This document shows positions 16,800 to 25,308 of a stretch of DNA of 40,244 bases, piece after piece. Position 1 is the first letter of the stretch. Every line of letters begins with the position of its first letter. The translations under genes were made by a program, and so were the position numbers. The notes under the pieces are model-generated. The model had not been told where the DNA came from and made no database searches. It worked only from the letters and a program-made list of their open reading frames with translations. Origin of the DNA: Bifidobacteriaceae bacterium (lineage in GTDB: Bacteria > Actinomycetota > Actinomycetes > Actinomycetales > Bifidobacteriaceae); the NCBI GenBank assembly GCA_029227215.1, contig JAQXZM010000034.1, positions 1-40,244 of the forward strand. The letters run 5' to 3'.

Positions 16800-16874
16800 T
16801 GTACAAAATTTCATACATCGGATGTACAAAATTTTGTACATCCGATGTACATTTTTTTGTACATTGAATGTACA
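16800..16874. promoter_or_regulatory. Array of TGTACA sites before the AAA ATPase
   Basis: TGTACA begins at 16800, 16823, 16835, 16846, 16858 and 16869. A degenerate CATACA at 16812 fills the one gap, so the steps are 12, 11, 12, 11, 12, 11 bp. The stretch can also be read as three 23-bp direct repeats plus a half. Its centre, 16814-16849, is a perfect 36-bp palindrome. The array is very AT-rich in a GC-rich region and runs up to the likely ATPase start. TTGACC at 16784 could be a -35 box. It looks like a cooperative operator array. Confidence 0.8.
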
Positions 16875-16877
16875 AAA

Positions 16878-18233
16878 ATGAAATCCGCCCGTATCATGGA
16901 AGCCATGAGTGACTATATCGACAGGCCGCTGGCGGATTCGCTGTTGCACGCCCGGCGTAAGACCGTGATTCTCGAGGGTGCGCGCGCCGTGGGCAAAACC
17001 ATGATGATGCGCAAGCGCCTCGTGCCCGCAGGCTTTCGATACGAGACGCTCGCTGATGAAAACACCTATGCCTTGGCGAAATCCGATTTGCAGGGCTGGC
17101 TGGGCGGTCTCACGCTCCCCGTCGTCATCGATGAGGCGCAGCGCATCGCGGAGCTTCCGCTTGCCATCAAAGAAATCGTCGACGCGCTTACCGCCACAGG
17201 ACCGCAAGTCGTGCTCACCGGCAGTGCCATCATCAGTCGCGATGGGCTCGACGGCAGCAATCCGCTGGCGCGCCGCGTGCAACGATTCACGATGAGCCCG
17301 CTCACGCAACGCGAGATGCATGGGGTGCCGCGCAGCCTGGTGGACGACCTGTGGGATGCCGAGCCCAACATGGATTTCAACCAAGCCATCACCCGCGCTG
17401 AGCTGTTCGACCTCATGGCGGCGGGCGGCTTCCCCGAATACAGCGCCGAGTACGCCGAGTACGAGGATTGGGAACGCGAACGCCTGGTGCTCGACGACAT
17501 CCGAACGGTGCTGGGCGACACGATTCTGCCCGGGGAGAAGCTCGACGCCGCAATCGCGCAAAACGTGCTCGGCAGACTGCTCTCCACACCGGGCGGGATT
17601 TTGAACTCCAGTGCGCTCGCGGACCAGCTTTCGCTCGACCGCCGTACGGTGGACCGCTATGTGGGCGTCTTCATGAGGCGATTCCTCGTCACGGCGCTGC
17701 CGAATCTGCGCACCGCGCCGAATCGGCAGACGTTCTCCCGTTCGAAGATTCACCCGGTCGACACCTCGCTGAGCATCCAGACGCTGCTTTCCAAAGGTCG
17801 TGACCCACGCAAGAACCCGGTGGACTTCGGCAACACGCTCGAATCGTTCGTGGTCAACCAGGTCGTGCCGTCGGTCCAATGGTCCAAGACCCATCCGGAT
17901 TGCTTCTACTGGCGCGAAACCGGATCGAACGCCAAGGAAGTGGACCTCGTGATGCGCAGCCGGGGCAAGCTCGTGGGCGTCGAGGTCAAGTCCTCGTCCA
18001 AGGTCGACAGGGAAGACTTCAAAGGCCTCGCGGAACTTTCCACTCATGAAGGCTTCTACCGTGGATTTCTCGTCTACACGGGAAGCCGCATCCTGCGCTG
18101 GCGCGACGACCTGTGGGCCCTCCCCGTCACCGCCCTGTGGCAGCCGGAGGCATTTGTCGAGAGCGGCGGTGGGTCCTCTGGCGAAGAACCCGATAGGGGA
18201 AAGGCCGTCGAAGAGGGATCCGGAGAGAACTGA
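16878..18233 (+). CDS. AAA ATPase with DUF4143 C-terminal domain
   Basis: About 451 residues. The ATG in the track (16845) lies inside the TGTACA array, so ATG 16878, 16896 or 16905 is likelier; none has a strong ribosome-binding site, and a leaderless start is possible. Walker A is GARAVGKT at ~34-41, and Walker B is LPVVIDEAQRI (~90). LTGSAII and the later winged-helix-like region (LADQLSLDRRTVDRYV) fit the AAA_14/DUF4143 family. Near the C-terminus KEVDLVMRSRGKLVGVEVKSSSK has the E/D...EVK pattern of a PD-(D/E)XK-like fold common in this family. The biological role of these ATPases is not established. Single gene, no obvious partner. Confidence 0.85.
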   Translation: MKSARIMEAMSDYIDRPLADSLLHARRKTVILEGARAVGKTMMMRKRLVPAGFRYETLADENTYALAKSDLQGWLGGLTLPVVIDEAQRIAELPLAIKEIVDALTATGPQVVLTGSAIISRDGLDGSNPLARRVQRFTMSPLTQREMHGVPRSLVDDLWDAEPNMDFNQAITRAELFDLMAAGGFPEYSAEYAEYEDWERERLVLDDIRTVLGDTILPGEKLDAAIAQNVLGRLLSTPGGILNSSALADQLSLDRRTVDRYVGVFMRRFLVTALPNLRTAPNRQTFSRSKIHPVDTSLSIQTLLSKGRDPRKNPVDFGNTLESFVVNQVVPSVQWSKTHPDCFYWRETGSNAKEVDLVMRSRGKLVGVEVKSSSKVDREDFKGLAELSTHEGFYRGFLVYTGSRILRWRDDLWALPVTALWQPEAFVESGGGSSGEEPDRGKAVEEGSGEN

Positions 18234-18546
18234 GCGCTATCGACGCGGCTGTGTCGCCGTTGATTCGCGAGAATCTGCAGTGGCACTTGCGATCCAAAAT
18301 CCCTCGTGTCGGTTATCGTGGGCAGGGAAATCACGTGCGCGTTCCGCTTGGCGGAGTGTGCACAAGGCTTGAGGATGGTGGTGCAATGGGAGAGGGACCC
18401 CGAGCAGCCTCGGTCGATGGCCTTGGCGGCGAGCGGGTGTGCTGCGACTGCCATAATGATGCTATGGTTTTTCTTGCAATCGCGATCGCGAATGGCGAGC
18501 TCGATTGCGCAGTTGGGGCAGAGGACCACAGGTAGGAGGGTAACCG
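18234..18546. other. Intergenic region before the polysaccharide locus
   Basis: 313 bp. The ORFs called here are short, overlap in several frames and show no domain. CATAAT near 18453 is a possible -10 box for the priming transferase, without a clear -35. AGGAGGG at its end is the ribosome-binding site of the next gene. Confidence 0.4.
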
Positions 18547-20223
18547 TTGGGGTCACAAACACGTGGGCAGGATCCAACCAGGGGAATGCCAGCAGGGCAT
18601 GAGTCGGCACGCGGCAACGGCGATCGGCGGTCGCAGGCCGGTGCAGGTCGCGATGGCGGCAGCTATCGCTTCTTCGACGGATCGTGGCTCATCGATCCCA
18701 AACTGGAGGAAGCGCAGGACGACCGTCATTCCATGACAGGCGGCCTGTCTGCTCCGCGCTGGCAGGTCGCGTTCCAGTTCGTCGTCGTGCTGCTCGACGT
18801 GGTGGCGATGGCGGCTTCCACGCTCATCGTCTTTGCGCTGTGGCCGCGGTCCCGCGACACGCTGGTGCACTGGGGCGCCCAAGGGCCGCTCGTGTTCATC
18901 GCCCTATCAAGCGCATTGTGGGTTCTGTGCCTCTACCTGTGCGGCGCCTACAACCGCCATGTGATGGGGGAGGGGTATGACCTCTACACGAAGATTGCCA
19001 ATTCTTCGGTGATGAATTTTGTGATGGTGAGCGCTGCGTCATATTTCCTTGATGTCGACACCCCGCGATCCCTCGCGGTTTTCACAGCGATTCTGGGTGG
19101 GGTCCTTACCTGCGTGACCCGGTGGATGCTTCGCAATGTGTTGCGCAGGCAACGCAAGAGGGGTGAGTGCGCGTACAACGCTCTCATCGTGGGCTCCCCG
19201 GAAGGTATTCGCGCGTGCCTGAAGATGCTGCAAGACAACCCGATGGCAGGCTATCGCCCTGTCGCCGTGAGTGCGGTGAACCGGGGCGTGCCAACCACCG
19301 ATCCGTCAGGCAAGGTCATCAACCACTTCAGCCCAGCGGTCTTCGAGCCGCAGAACGCCCGTGAGGAGCGGTTGCGCCAGGTTCCGTTCAATTCCCACTT
19401 GGCCCAGGCGGCACGTCATTATGGTGTCAAGACCGTGCTCGTGGCGGATGCCATCGACCGCACGTCCGTGGCGATGCGCGCGCTCGCGCTGTCCGTGGAA
19501 TCGCAGGGCATCGAACTCGCGCTGAGCGTGGACGTGGCGGACGTTGCGGGCGCGGAGCTGCGTGTGCGCCAGGTGCCCGGCATGCAGATCCTCACCGCAC
19601 GGCTCTCGCAATACACGTCGTGGGCGCGTTTCTGGAAGCGTTTCTTCGACATCGTGCTGTCGGGCATCGCGCTGATCATCCTCGCCATCCCGATGGCAAT
19701 CGTGGCGATTCTTGTGCACCGCGAGGATGGCGGCCCCGCGATCTACACGCAGACCCGCGTGGGGCTGTATGGCAAGCACTTCACCATCTACAAGTTCCGT
19801 TCGATGCGCACGGACGCCGATGAGATTCGTGCGCGGCTCATCGAAGAGACGGGACAGCAAGACCGCTTCATCTTCAAGATGAAGGACGACCCGCGCATCA
19901 CGAAGATCGGCAAGTTCATCCGCAAGACCTCCATCGACGAGCTGCCCCAGTTCTTCAACGTGTTCAAGGGCGACATGAGCCTCGTCGGCCCGCGCCCGCC
20001 GCTGCCCGAGGAAGTCGCGCGCTATGGCTCGCTGTATTCCTCGCGTCTGCTTGTGAAGCCCGGTATCACCGGTGCCTGGCAGGTTTCCGGTAGGTCTGAC
20101 CTTTCGGCGGAGGAATCCGAGCGTCTCGATGTCTCTTATGTGGAGAACTGGTCGCTGACCGGCGATTTCGTCATCCTGTGCAAGACGGTCAAAGTGGTCT
20201 TGCTGGGAAGCGGATCGTACTGA
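18547..20223 (+). CDS. Polyprenyl-phosphate glycosyl-1-phosphate transferase (priming enzyme)
   Basis: 558 residues from a TTG start six nt after AGGAGGG. After a disordered ~65-residue N-terminus come four membrane helices (~75-190), a Rossmann-like CoA-binding-type region (~200-340) and a fifth hydrophobic segment (FDIVLSGIALIILAIPMAIVAIL). The catalytic bacterial sugar transferase domain (~365-558) follows. Its signature blocks are visible: IYTQTRVGLYGKHFTIYKFRSM, KTSIDELPQFFNVFKGDMSLVGPRPPLPEE, and KPGITGAWQVSGRS. The family (WbaP/CpsE type) moves a sugar-1-phosphate to undecaprenyl phosphate, the first step of capsule or exopolysaccharide repeat-unit assembly at the membrane. It opens the locus but is cut off from the other genes by the amylase. 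Confidence 0.93.
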   Translation: MGSQTRGQDPTRGMPAGHESARGNGDRRSQAGAGRDGGSYRFFDGSWLIDPKLEEAQDDRHSMTGGLSAPRWQVAFQFVVVLLDVVAMAASTLIVFALWPRSRDTLVHWGAQGPLVFIALSSALWVLCLYLCGAYNRHVMGEGYDLYTKIANSSVMNFVMVSAASYFLDVDTPRSLAVFTAILGGVLTCVTRWMLRNVLRRQRKRGECAYNALIVGSPEGIRACLKMLQDNPMAGYRPVAVSAVNRGVPTTDPSGKVINHFSPAVFEPQNAREERLRQVPFNSHLAQAARHYGVKTVLVADAIDRTSVAMRALALSVESQGIELALSVDVADVAGAELRVRQVPGMQILTARLSQYTSWARFWKRFFDIVLSGIALIILAIPMAIVAILVHREDGGPAIYTQTRVGLYGKHFTIYKFRSMRTDADEIRARLIEETGQQDRFIFKMKDDPRITKIGKFIRKTSIDELPQFFNVFKGDMSLVGPRPPLPEEVARYGSLYSSRLLVKPGITGAWQVSGRSDLSAEESERLDVSYVENWSLTGDFVILCKTVKVVLLGSGSY

Positions 20224-20252
20224 TCGCCACAACTTGCCACAACGGTGGCTTC

Positions 20253-20300
20253 AACGCCCTCTAGCGCGGGTTCCTGAAAGGAACGTGTGCAGAGGGCGTT
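20253..20300 (+). terminator. Long hairpin after the priming transferase
   Basis: AACGCCCTCT pairs with AGAGGGCGTT, and GTTCCTGAAAGGAAC can form an inner stem. No T tract follows (CGCGTCTCT), so termination efficiency is uncertain. Confidence 0.6.
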
Positions 20301-20578
20301 CGCGTCTCTACTAAGACGCTACCAAGCTTCTGCCAAACCCCTGCCTTGCCTCTGCCAATGCTCTGCCGCGTACCTCGAACACCCCTTGCGAAACGGTTTG
20401 GTTGTGCTAGACAAAACGTAGTATTCTTATTGCTGATTGCCAGTGGCCTAAGGAGGTCACTGGTTCCCACCGTGCAACGGAGCCCATCCGCTGCACACCC
20501 ACCACGAGATCGCAAGGCAGCGATGCGGAGCGGTCTCCCAACCGAAATCACTTATTCATACCGTCTGAAAGGACAGTA
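20301..20578 (+). promoter_or_regulatory. Amylase promoter region with a hairpin over AAGGAGG
   Basis: The region first carries repeated CTCTGCC/TTCTGCC motifs. A possible promoter is TTGGTT near 20397 with TAGTAT near 20418. Downstream, CCAGTGGCC (20440-20448) pairs with GGTCACTGG (20455-20463), with one mismatch. The loop and right arm hold AAGGAGG, which is not followed by a start codon at the usual distance. The site may be an operator. The gene's own ribosome-binding site is GAAAGGACAG just before ATG 20579. Confidence 0.4.
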
Positions 20579-23500
20579 ATGGAAGGGAATACTAGGCATC
20601 ACAGCCTGGCGAGGAAGGCCGTCGGCCTTCTTGCGTCTGTGGCGACGTTGCTCACTGGCGGCGTGATCGCCGCATCTGCAGCGTCCACTGCCTCCGCGAC
20701 CACCACGGTCAGCACTACCAGTTATGACAACACCCTGGGCAATGCCACGTTCGAAGCCGCCCGCAACCAGTACGGCCTCACGCGTGAGATGAAGGATGGC
20801 AACACCCTGCATGCGTGGATGTGGTCGTTCAACACCATCAAGAACAACATGAAGGCCATCGCCGAGGCCGGCTGGACGTCCATCCAGACCGAACCGATCC
20901 AGCTGTGCAAGCAGAACGCAGCGAACGGCAAGAAGTTCGCTGAGAACTGGTATTACGTGTACCAGCCCATCGACAACGATGAGATCGGCAACTTCGTGGT
21001 CGGCACGGAAGACGATTTCAAGGCGATGAACGAGGAGGCCCACAAGTACGGCATCCGCATCATCGTTGACGTCGTGGCCAACCACATGACGTCCGACTAC
21101 AGCGCCATCAAGGGTCGCTGGGTGAATTCGAGCCTCTACCGCGGTGGCGGCAAGAGCTACGAAATCAAGAATTGGTCCGATCGTTATGAAATCACCCACA
21201 AGGCCCTTCTCGGCCTGTGGGAGATTGATTCCAACAATCCGACCACCGGGCAGTACATGCAGGAGTTCCTCAAGAAGGCAGTCGCCGATGGCGCCGATGG
21301 CTTCCGTTTCGATGCTGCCAAGCACATCGAGCTTCCGGGCGAGTTCTCTTCTGATTCCAACGGCTCCCCGTACTGGAATTACATTCTTGACAATGGCGCG
21401 CAGTACCAGTATGGCGAAGTGCTGCAAGACAATGTCTCCCGTGATGCGGATTACGCGAACCTGTTCAATAGCCATTCCAGCAACGGCGGCGGCGTGACCG
21501 CTTCCGGTTACGGCTACACTGTGCGTACCGCCATCACGAGCGGCACAATGCGTGCCTCTGATTTGTCTAGCTATGCTGACGCAGCTTCTCCGGACAACAC
21601 CGTGCTGTGGGTCGAGTCCCACGACAATTACGCGAACTCCGACAAGCTGTCCGTGAAGATCACCGATGACCAGCTCAAGCTTGGCTGGGCGATTGTGGGC
21701 TCCCGTCAGGAAGGCATGGCGCTGTTCTTCGATCGTCCTGCAGGCTCCGGCGGCAACCACGATCAGTTCACTGAGCAGACGCAGCTGGGCGATGCCGGCT
21801 CCGACCTGTGGAAGGACAAGGCGATCACCGCCATCAATCACTTCCGCAACCAGATGGACGGCAACGTCGAGTACCTGCACAATGCAGGTGCCAGCGGCGA
21901 CAATTCCAAGTGCCTGCTCGTCGAACGCTACAACACCGACAACAGCTCGGCTGATGATGGTGTGACCGTTGCCAACTCTCAGGGCGATACCTCTCTCGTG
22001 GGCACGTCCGTCAAGCTTGATGACGGTACGTACCCGGATCAGGCGAATTCCGGCAATTCCATCACCGTCAAGGGCGGCAAGATCACCGCCGGCACCGCCA
22101 AGAGCGGCGTGAGCGTGTTCTTCAACCCCGGCAGCGCCAACGTGCACGGTTCCGTGAGCGCATCCCCGACGGATTCCTCCTTCAAGACCGACACCTACAC
22201 CGTGTCGCTCCACGCTTCCCAGGCGACGAACCTGAAGTACTCGACCTCCGAGGGCGCCTCCGGTTCCTTCGTTGACGGCGACAAGATCATCATCGGCGGC
22301 TCCACCGATGCCGGCAACACCATCACGCTGACGGTGACCGGTACCGATGCCTCTGACGGTGACAACAAGGGCAAGGCTCTGAAGAGCGTCTACACCTACA
22401 CGAAGGTGGAGGCCGGCGCCATGACGCTGGCATCCCAGTATCAGACGAACCCCACCAAGGGCGCCAAGAAGACCATCACCATTGATGGCGATATCTCGGA
22501 CTGGGATAGCACGATGAAGATCGCCCAGGGTGCCGCGAATGATGATCCGCGTGTCTATCGTGAAAACTCCATGTGGGAGGTTCCTATCGATCTGTATGCG
22601 CTGTATGGTGCATGGGACGACAACAACCTGTACCTCATGTGGGAATACACGAACGTGCAGGATGCTGTCGATCCTGGCGACGACTACCCGCTGAGCCAGG
22701 GTGTGCTGTACAAGAGCCAGAATCTTGCGCAGTGGATTGCCGTCAACACAGGAGACTCCTCGTCCAAGATCGGCAATGGCGCTGGCCTGCAGACCGGCGG
22801 CACCATTTGGGACAACGGCCTGACGTTCACTGAGCCGCTCAATCGTCTCATCGAAATGTCCACGAACGGATCCAATGGTCCGTGGGTGTACGGTGGTGAC
22901 TCAACCGGTCTCGACTCCAACGCCATGTACGGTCCCGGTGTCAATGCCACTACGAACACCCAGAAGTCCGGCATCACCATGAAGTACGGCCTGGGCATCA
23001 AGGAAAACAAGGTCATCGGCATCGACGGCGGCTGGGGCCCCACCGGCAACCCCGCCCGCAAGGTGGGCGACGTGTCGAGCGACAGTTCCAACTGGGTTGA
23101 TTTCAACACCAAGGGCCACAACTCCTCCACGATGGACTTCCATTACGAGATGGCAATCCCGTTGAGCGAGCTTGGCATGAGCTCCGGCGATATCGACAAG
23201 AACGGCGTCTCCGTGATGGTCCTCGGCACGATGGGCCTGTCCGCCATGGACTCGCTGCCTTATGACACCGCCATGAACGACAATGCCGATCAGCCCGACA
23301 CCAAGTCCAAGGCTCTCAATTCCTATGAGAAGTCCGACAAGGACGAGATGAGCGCCAAGTTCGCGTGCATCGGCAGCTGCCCCAACGAGGTGATCGTGGC
23401 CCCTGAGTCCGTGGCAATCTCTGGCACGGATGTCTCCAACGGCACCGTGACCCGCGACATCTCGAGCGGCAACACCACGACTCAGCTCAAGGCTAAGGTC

Positions 23501-25075
23501 TCTCCGAGCGGCGCAAGCCAAAGCGTGACCTGGTCCTCGTCCAACACATCCGTGGCGACGGTGGATTCCAAGGGCAAAGTGACCATGCTCAAGGCTGGCA
23601 CCGCAACCATCACCGCGAAGACCTCAAACGGCAAGACCGCGACAGTCAAGGTGAAGGTGACCGGTTCCATCACGGCAGTGACGGGCATCAGCCTCAACCA
23701 GAAGTCACTGAGCCTGGACAAGGGTGCCACCTCGCAGCTGACCGCTACGATTACGCCGAGCAACGCAACCGACAAGACGGTGACGTGGAAGAGCTCGGAT
23801 GACTCCGTGGCATCCGTGGATGCAAACGGTCTCGTGACCGCCAAGAAGGCTGGCACCGCGACCATTACGGCGACATCCTCGAACGGCAAGACTGCCACCG
23901 CTACGGTGACTGTGACCGCTCCGGTTTCGTCGAATCGTATTTATGTGTCGGCTCCGGGTTGGTCGTCGGTGTATGCGTATGTGTATTCGGGCGATGGTTC
24001 GAGTGCTGTGAGCAATGCGGCGTGGCCTGGCGTGGCGTTGTCGAAGGTCTCCGGGTCGGATGCGTGCGGCCAGTCGGGTTATTACTATGACGTTCCCGAT
24101 GGCCTGGCGTCCGGTTCGAGGGTGATCTTCAGCGACAATGGCAGCCGGTCGAACCGTTATCCGGCGGACAAGGCGCCGGGCATGGATTATGCCGGCGGCA
24201 CGGTGGGCTGGAAGGTGGGCGACGCGTCGCTCTCCGACGTGACGTGCAAGCCCGTGCCGGTGCCGGTGTCTTCGGTGTCTGTGTCTCCGTCGTCTGTGTC
24301 GTTGCAGGTGGGTGGTTCGCGGCAGTTGTCTGCGACGGTGAGCCCGAGCAACGCCACGGACAGGACCGTGACCTGGAGCAGTTCGGATGCCTCGGTCGCG
24401 TCGGTGTCCTCGTCTGGCGTGGTGAAGGCTTTGAAGGCGGGTTCGGCGACCGTCACGGCGAAGGCGGGCGGCAGGAGCGCGTCGGTGAGCGTGGTGGTGA
24501 AGGCCGCCGGCTCGGTGACGGTGCCGGTGTCGATGGTGTCCGTCACGGGTTCGAAGACCGTGTCGGTCGGTTCCACGACGAAGCTTTCGGCGACCGTCTC
24601 CCCGAGCAACGCGACGAACAGGACGGTCACGTGGGGCTCCACGGACCCGAAGGTCGCGACGGTCTCGTCGGACGGCACGGTGACGGGTGTGAAGGCCGGC
24701 ACCGTGAGGATTGTGGCGACTGCGGGGAACGTGTCGGCTGCGTTCGATGTGTCGGTGAAGGCTGCTGAGTCGATGACGGTGTGGTACCGTCCGGATTCGT
24801 CGTCGACGACGGGCGTGCGCCTGTGGTATCCGACGGCGTCGGGTTCCGCTTCGGTGGACATGGCGAGGGCGTGCGACGGGTATTACTCGGCGAAGGTGCC
24901 CGTGACCGGTTCGAGCATGAAGCTGGTGGCGCAGCTGAACCCGTCGTCTGGCTCGTTCACCCGTGACGCGAAGGGCTCGACGCCCGGCTGGGTCGTGTCC
25001 TCGGGCTCGGCGGTGACGCTCGCGTACGGCAACGTGTACAACGGCGCCCACACCACAAGCTGCAAAACCAACTAA
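20579..25075 (+). CDS. Secreted multi-modular GH13 alpha-amylase with CBM74-like and CBM26-like modules
   Basis: 1498 residues. A signal peptide (~1-38, cleavage near ASA) precedes a GH13 domain (~45-490). That domain shows region I DVVANH (D164), nucleophile D245 in GFRFDAAKH, acid/base E280 in YGEVLQ and D349 in ESHDN. A beta module follows (~508-615). A region at ~625-930 (TIDGDISDWDSTMKIAQGAANDDPRVYR, YGAWDDNNLYLMWEYTNVQD) closely recalls CBM74, a resistant-starch-binding module. Then come two Big_2 Ig-like repeats (~940-1116), a CBM26-like starch-binding module (~1117-1226, WSSVYAYVY, AWPGVALSKV), two more Big_2 repeats (~1226-1396) and a CBM25-like end (~1397-1498). No sortase motif is seen, so release or binding to starch is likely. 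Codon use shifts near 23925. Confidence 0.9.
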   Translation: MEGNTRHHSLARKAVGLLASVATLLTGGVIAASAASTASATTTVSTTSYDNTLGNATFEAARNQYGLTREMKDGNTLHAWMWSFNTIKNNMKAIAEAGWTSIQTEPIQLCKQNAANGKKFAENWYYVYQPIDNDEIGNFVVGTEDDFKAMNEEAHKYGIRIIVDVVANHMTSDYSAIKGRWVNSSLYRGGGKSYEIKNWSDRYEITHKALLGLWEIDSNNPTTGQYMQEFLKKAVADGADGFRFDAAKHIELPGEFSSDSNGSPYWNYILDNGAQYQYGEVLQDNVSRDADYANLFNSHSSNGGGVTASGYGYTVRTAITSGTMRASDLSSYADAASPDNTVLWVESHDNYANSDKLSVKITDDQLKLGWAIVGSRQEGMALFFDRPAGSGGNHDQFTEQTQLGDAGSDLWKDKAITAINHFRNQMDGNVEYLHNAGASGDNSKCLLVERYNTDNSSADDGVTVANSQGDTSLVGTSVKLDDGTYPDQANSGNSITVKGGKITAGTAKSGVSVFFNPGSANVHGSVSASPTDSSFKTDTYTVSLHASQATNLKYSTSEGASGSFVDGDKIIIGGSTDAGNTITLTVTGTDASDGDNKGKALKSVYTYTKVEAGAMTLASQYQTNPTKGAKKTITIDGDISDWDSTMKIAQGAANDDPRVYRENSMWEVPIDLYALYGAWDDNNLYLMWEYTNVQDAVDPGDDYPLSQGVLYKSQNLAQWIAVNTGDSSSKIGNGAGLQTGGTIWDNGLTFTEPLNRLIEMSTNGSNGPWVYGGDSTGLDSNAMYGPGVNATTNTQKSGITMKYGLGIKENKVIGIDGGWGPTGNPARKVGDVSSDSSNWVDFNTKGHNSSTMDFHYEMAIPLSELGMSSGDIDKNGVSVMVLGTMGLSAMDSLPYDTAMNDNADQPDTKSKALNSYEKSDKDEMSAKFACIGSCPNEVIVAPESVAISGTDVSNGTVTRDISSGNTTTQLKAKVSPSGASQSVTWSSSNTSVATVDSKGKVTMLKAGTATITAKTSNGKTATVKVKVTGSITAVTGISLNQKSLSLDKGATSQLTATITPSNATDKTVTWKSSDDSVASVDANGLVTAKKAGTATITATSSNGKTATATVTVTAPVSSNRIYVSAPGWSSVYAYVYSGDGSSAVSNAAWPGVALSKVSGSDACGQSGYYYDVPDGLASGSRVIFSDNGSRSNRYPADKAPGMDYAGGTVGWKVGDASLSDVTCKPVPVPVSSVSVSPSSVSLQVGGSRQLSATVSPSNATDRTVTWSSSDASVASVSSSGVVKALKAGSATVTAKAGGRSASVSVVVKAAGSVTVPVSMVSVTGSKTVSVGSTTKLSATVSPSNATNRTVTWGSTDPKVATVSSDGTVTGVKAGTVRIVATAGNVSAAFDVSVKAAESMTVWYRPDSSSTTGVRLWYPTASGSASVDMARACDGYYSAKVPVTGSSMKLVAQLNPSSGSFTRDAKGSTPGWVVSSGSAVTLAYGNVYNGAHTTSCKTN
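24910..25075 (+). repeat. Inverted repeat, copy 1 (3' end of amylase)
   Basis: This segment matches the reverse complement of 40076-40244 with, by eye, six mismatches and one 3-nt indel. Homology stops at the stop codons on one side. On the other it reaches the window edge and may continue. Confidence 0.92.
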
Positions 25076-25097
25076 AACCAAGGAATAAGCAATGACG

Positions 25098-25150
25098 ATT
25101 GCCGGTCCGAGACGCGCCAAACATCGGCAGCGTCACGGGCCGGCAATTTG
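25098..25150 (+). terminator. Terminator after the amylase gene
   Basis: ATTGCCGGTCCG (25098-25109) pairs with CGGGCCGGCAAT (25136-25147), with one G-T pair, followed by TTTG. The loop is 26 nt. Confidence 0.75.
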
Positions 25151-25308
25151 TGTCTCTGACACACGGTTGGCCCTCAGCAGCGCATGGCTTATCATTATGA
25201 GTTAGCGGTTTGAGATTCCTTGATCTCGGATCTTTGGCTCGGTATCGCGATGATTGTTGGGCATCATCACCATTGTCCGTTCACACATCAGCAGAAAGAG
25301 GGGATGCT

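Noticed and set aside
16814-16849. The 36-bp palindrome read as a transcription terminator or CRISPR-like repeat
   Set aside because: A proper terminator already exists at 16675-16717, the sequence has no GC-rich stem, and the 23-bp units abut with no spacers.
16845-16877. ATG 16845 as the start of the AAA ATPase
   Set aside because: It would place MYIFLYIECTK inside the TGTACA array with no ribosome-binding site; family similarity begins after residue ~23 of that reading.
18074-18610. 178-aa minus-strand ORF before the priming transferase
   Set aside because: Overlaps the ATPase 3' end antisense, has no domain and no convincing ribosome-binding site.
23705-25120. 471-aa minus-strand ORF under the amylase C-terminus
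   Set aside because: It is a His/Arg-rich shadow of the GC-rich Big_2 and starch-binding codons.
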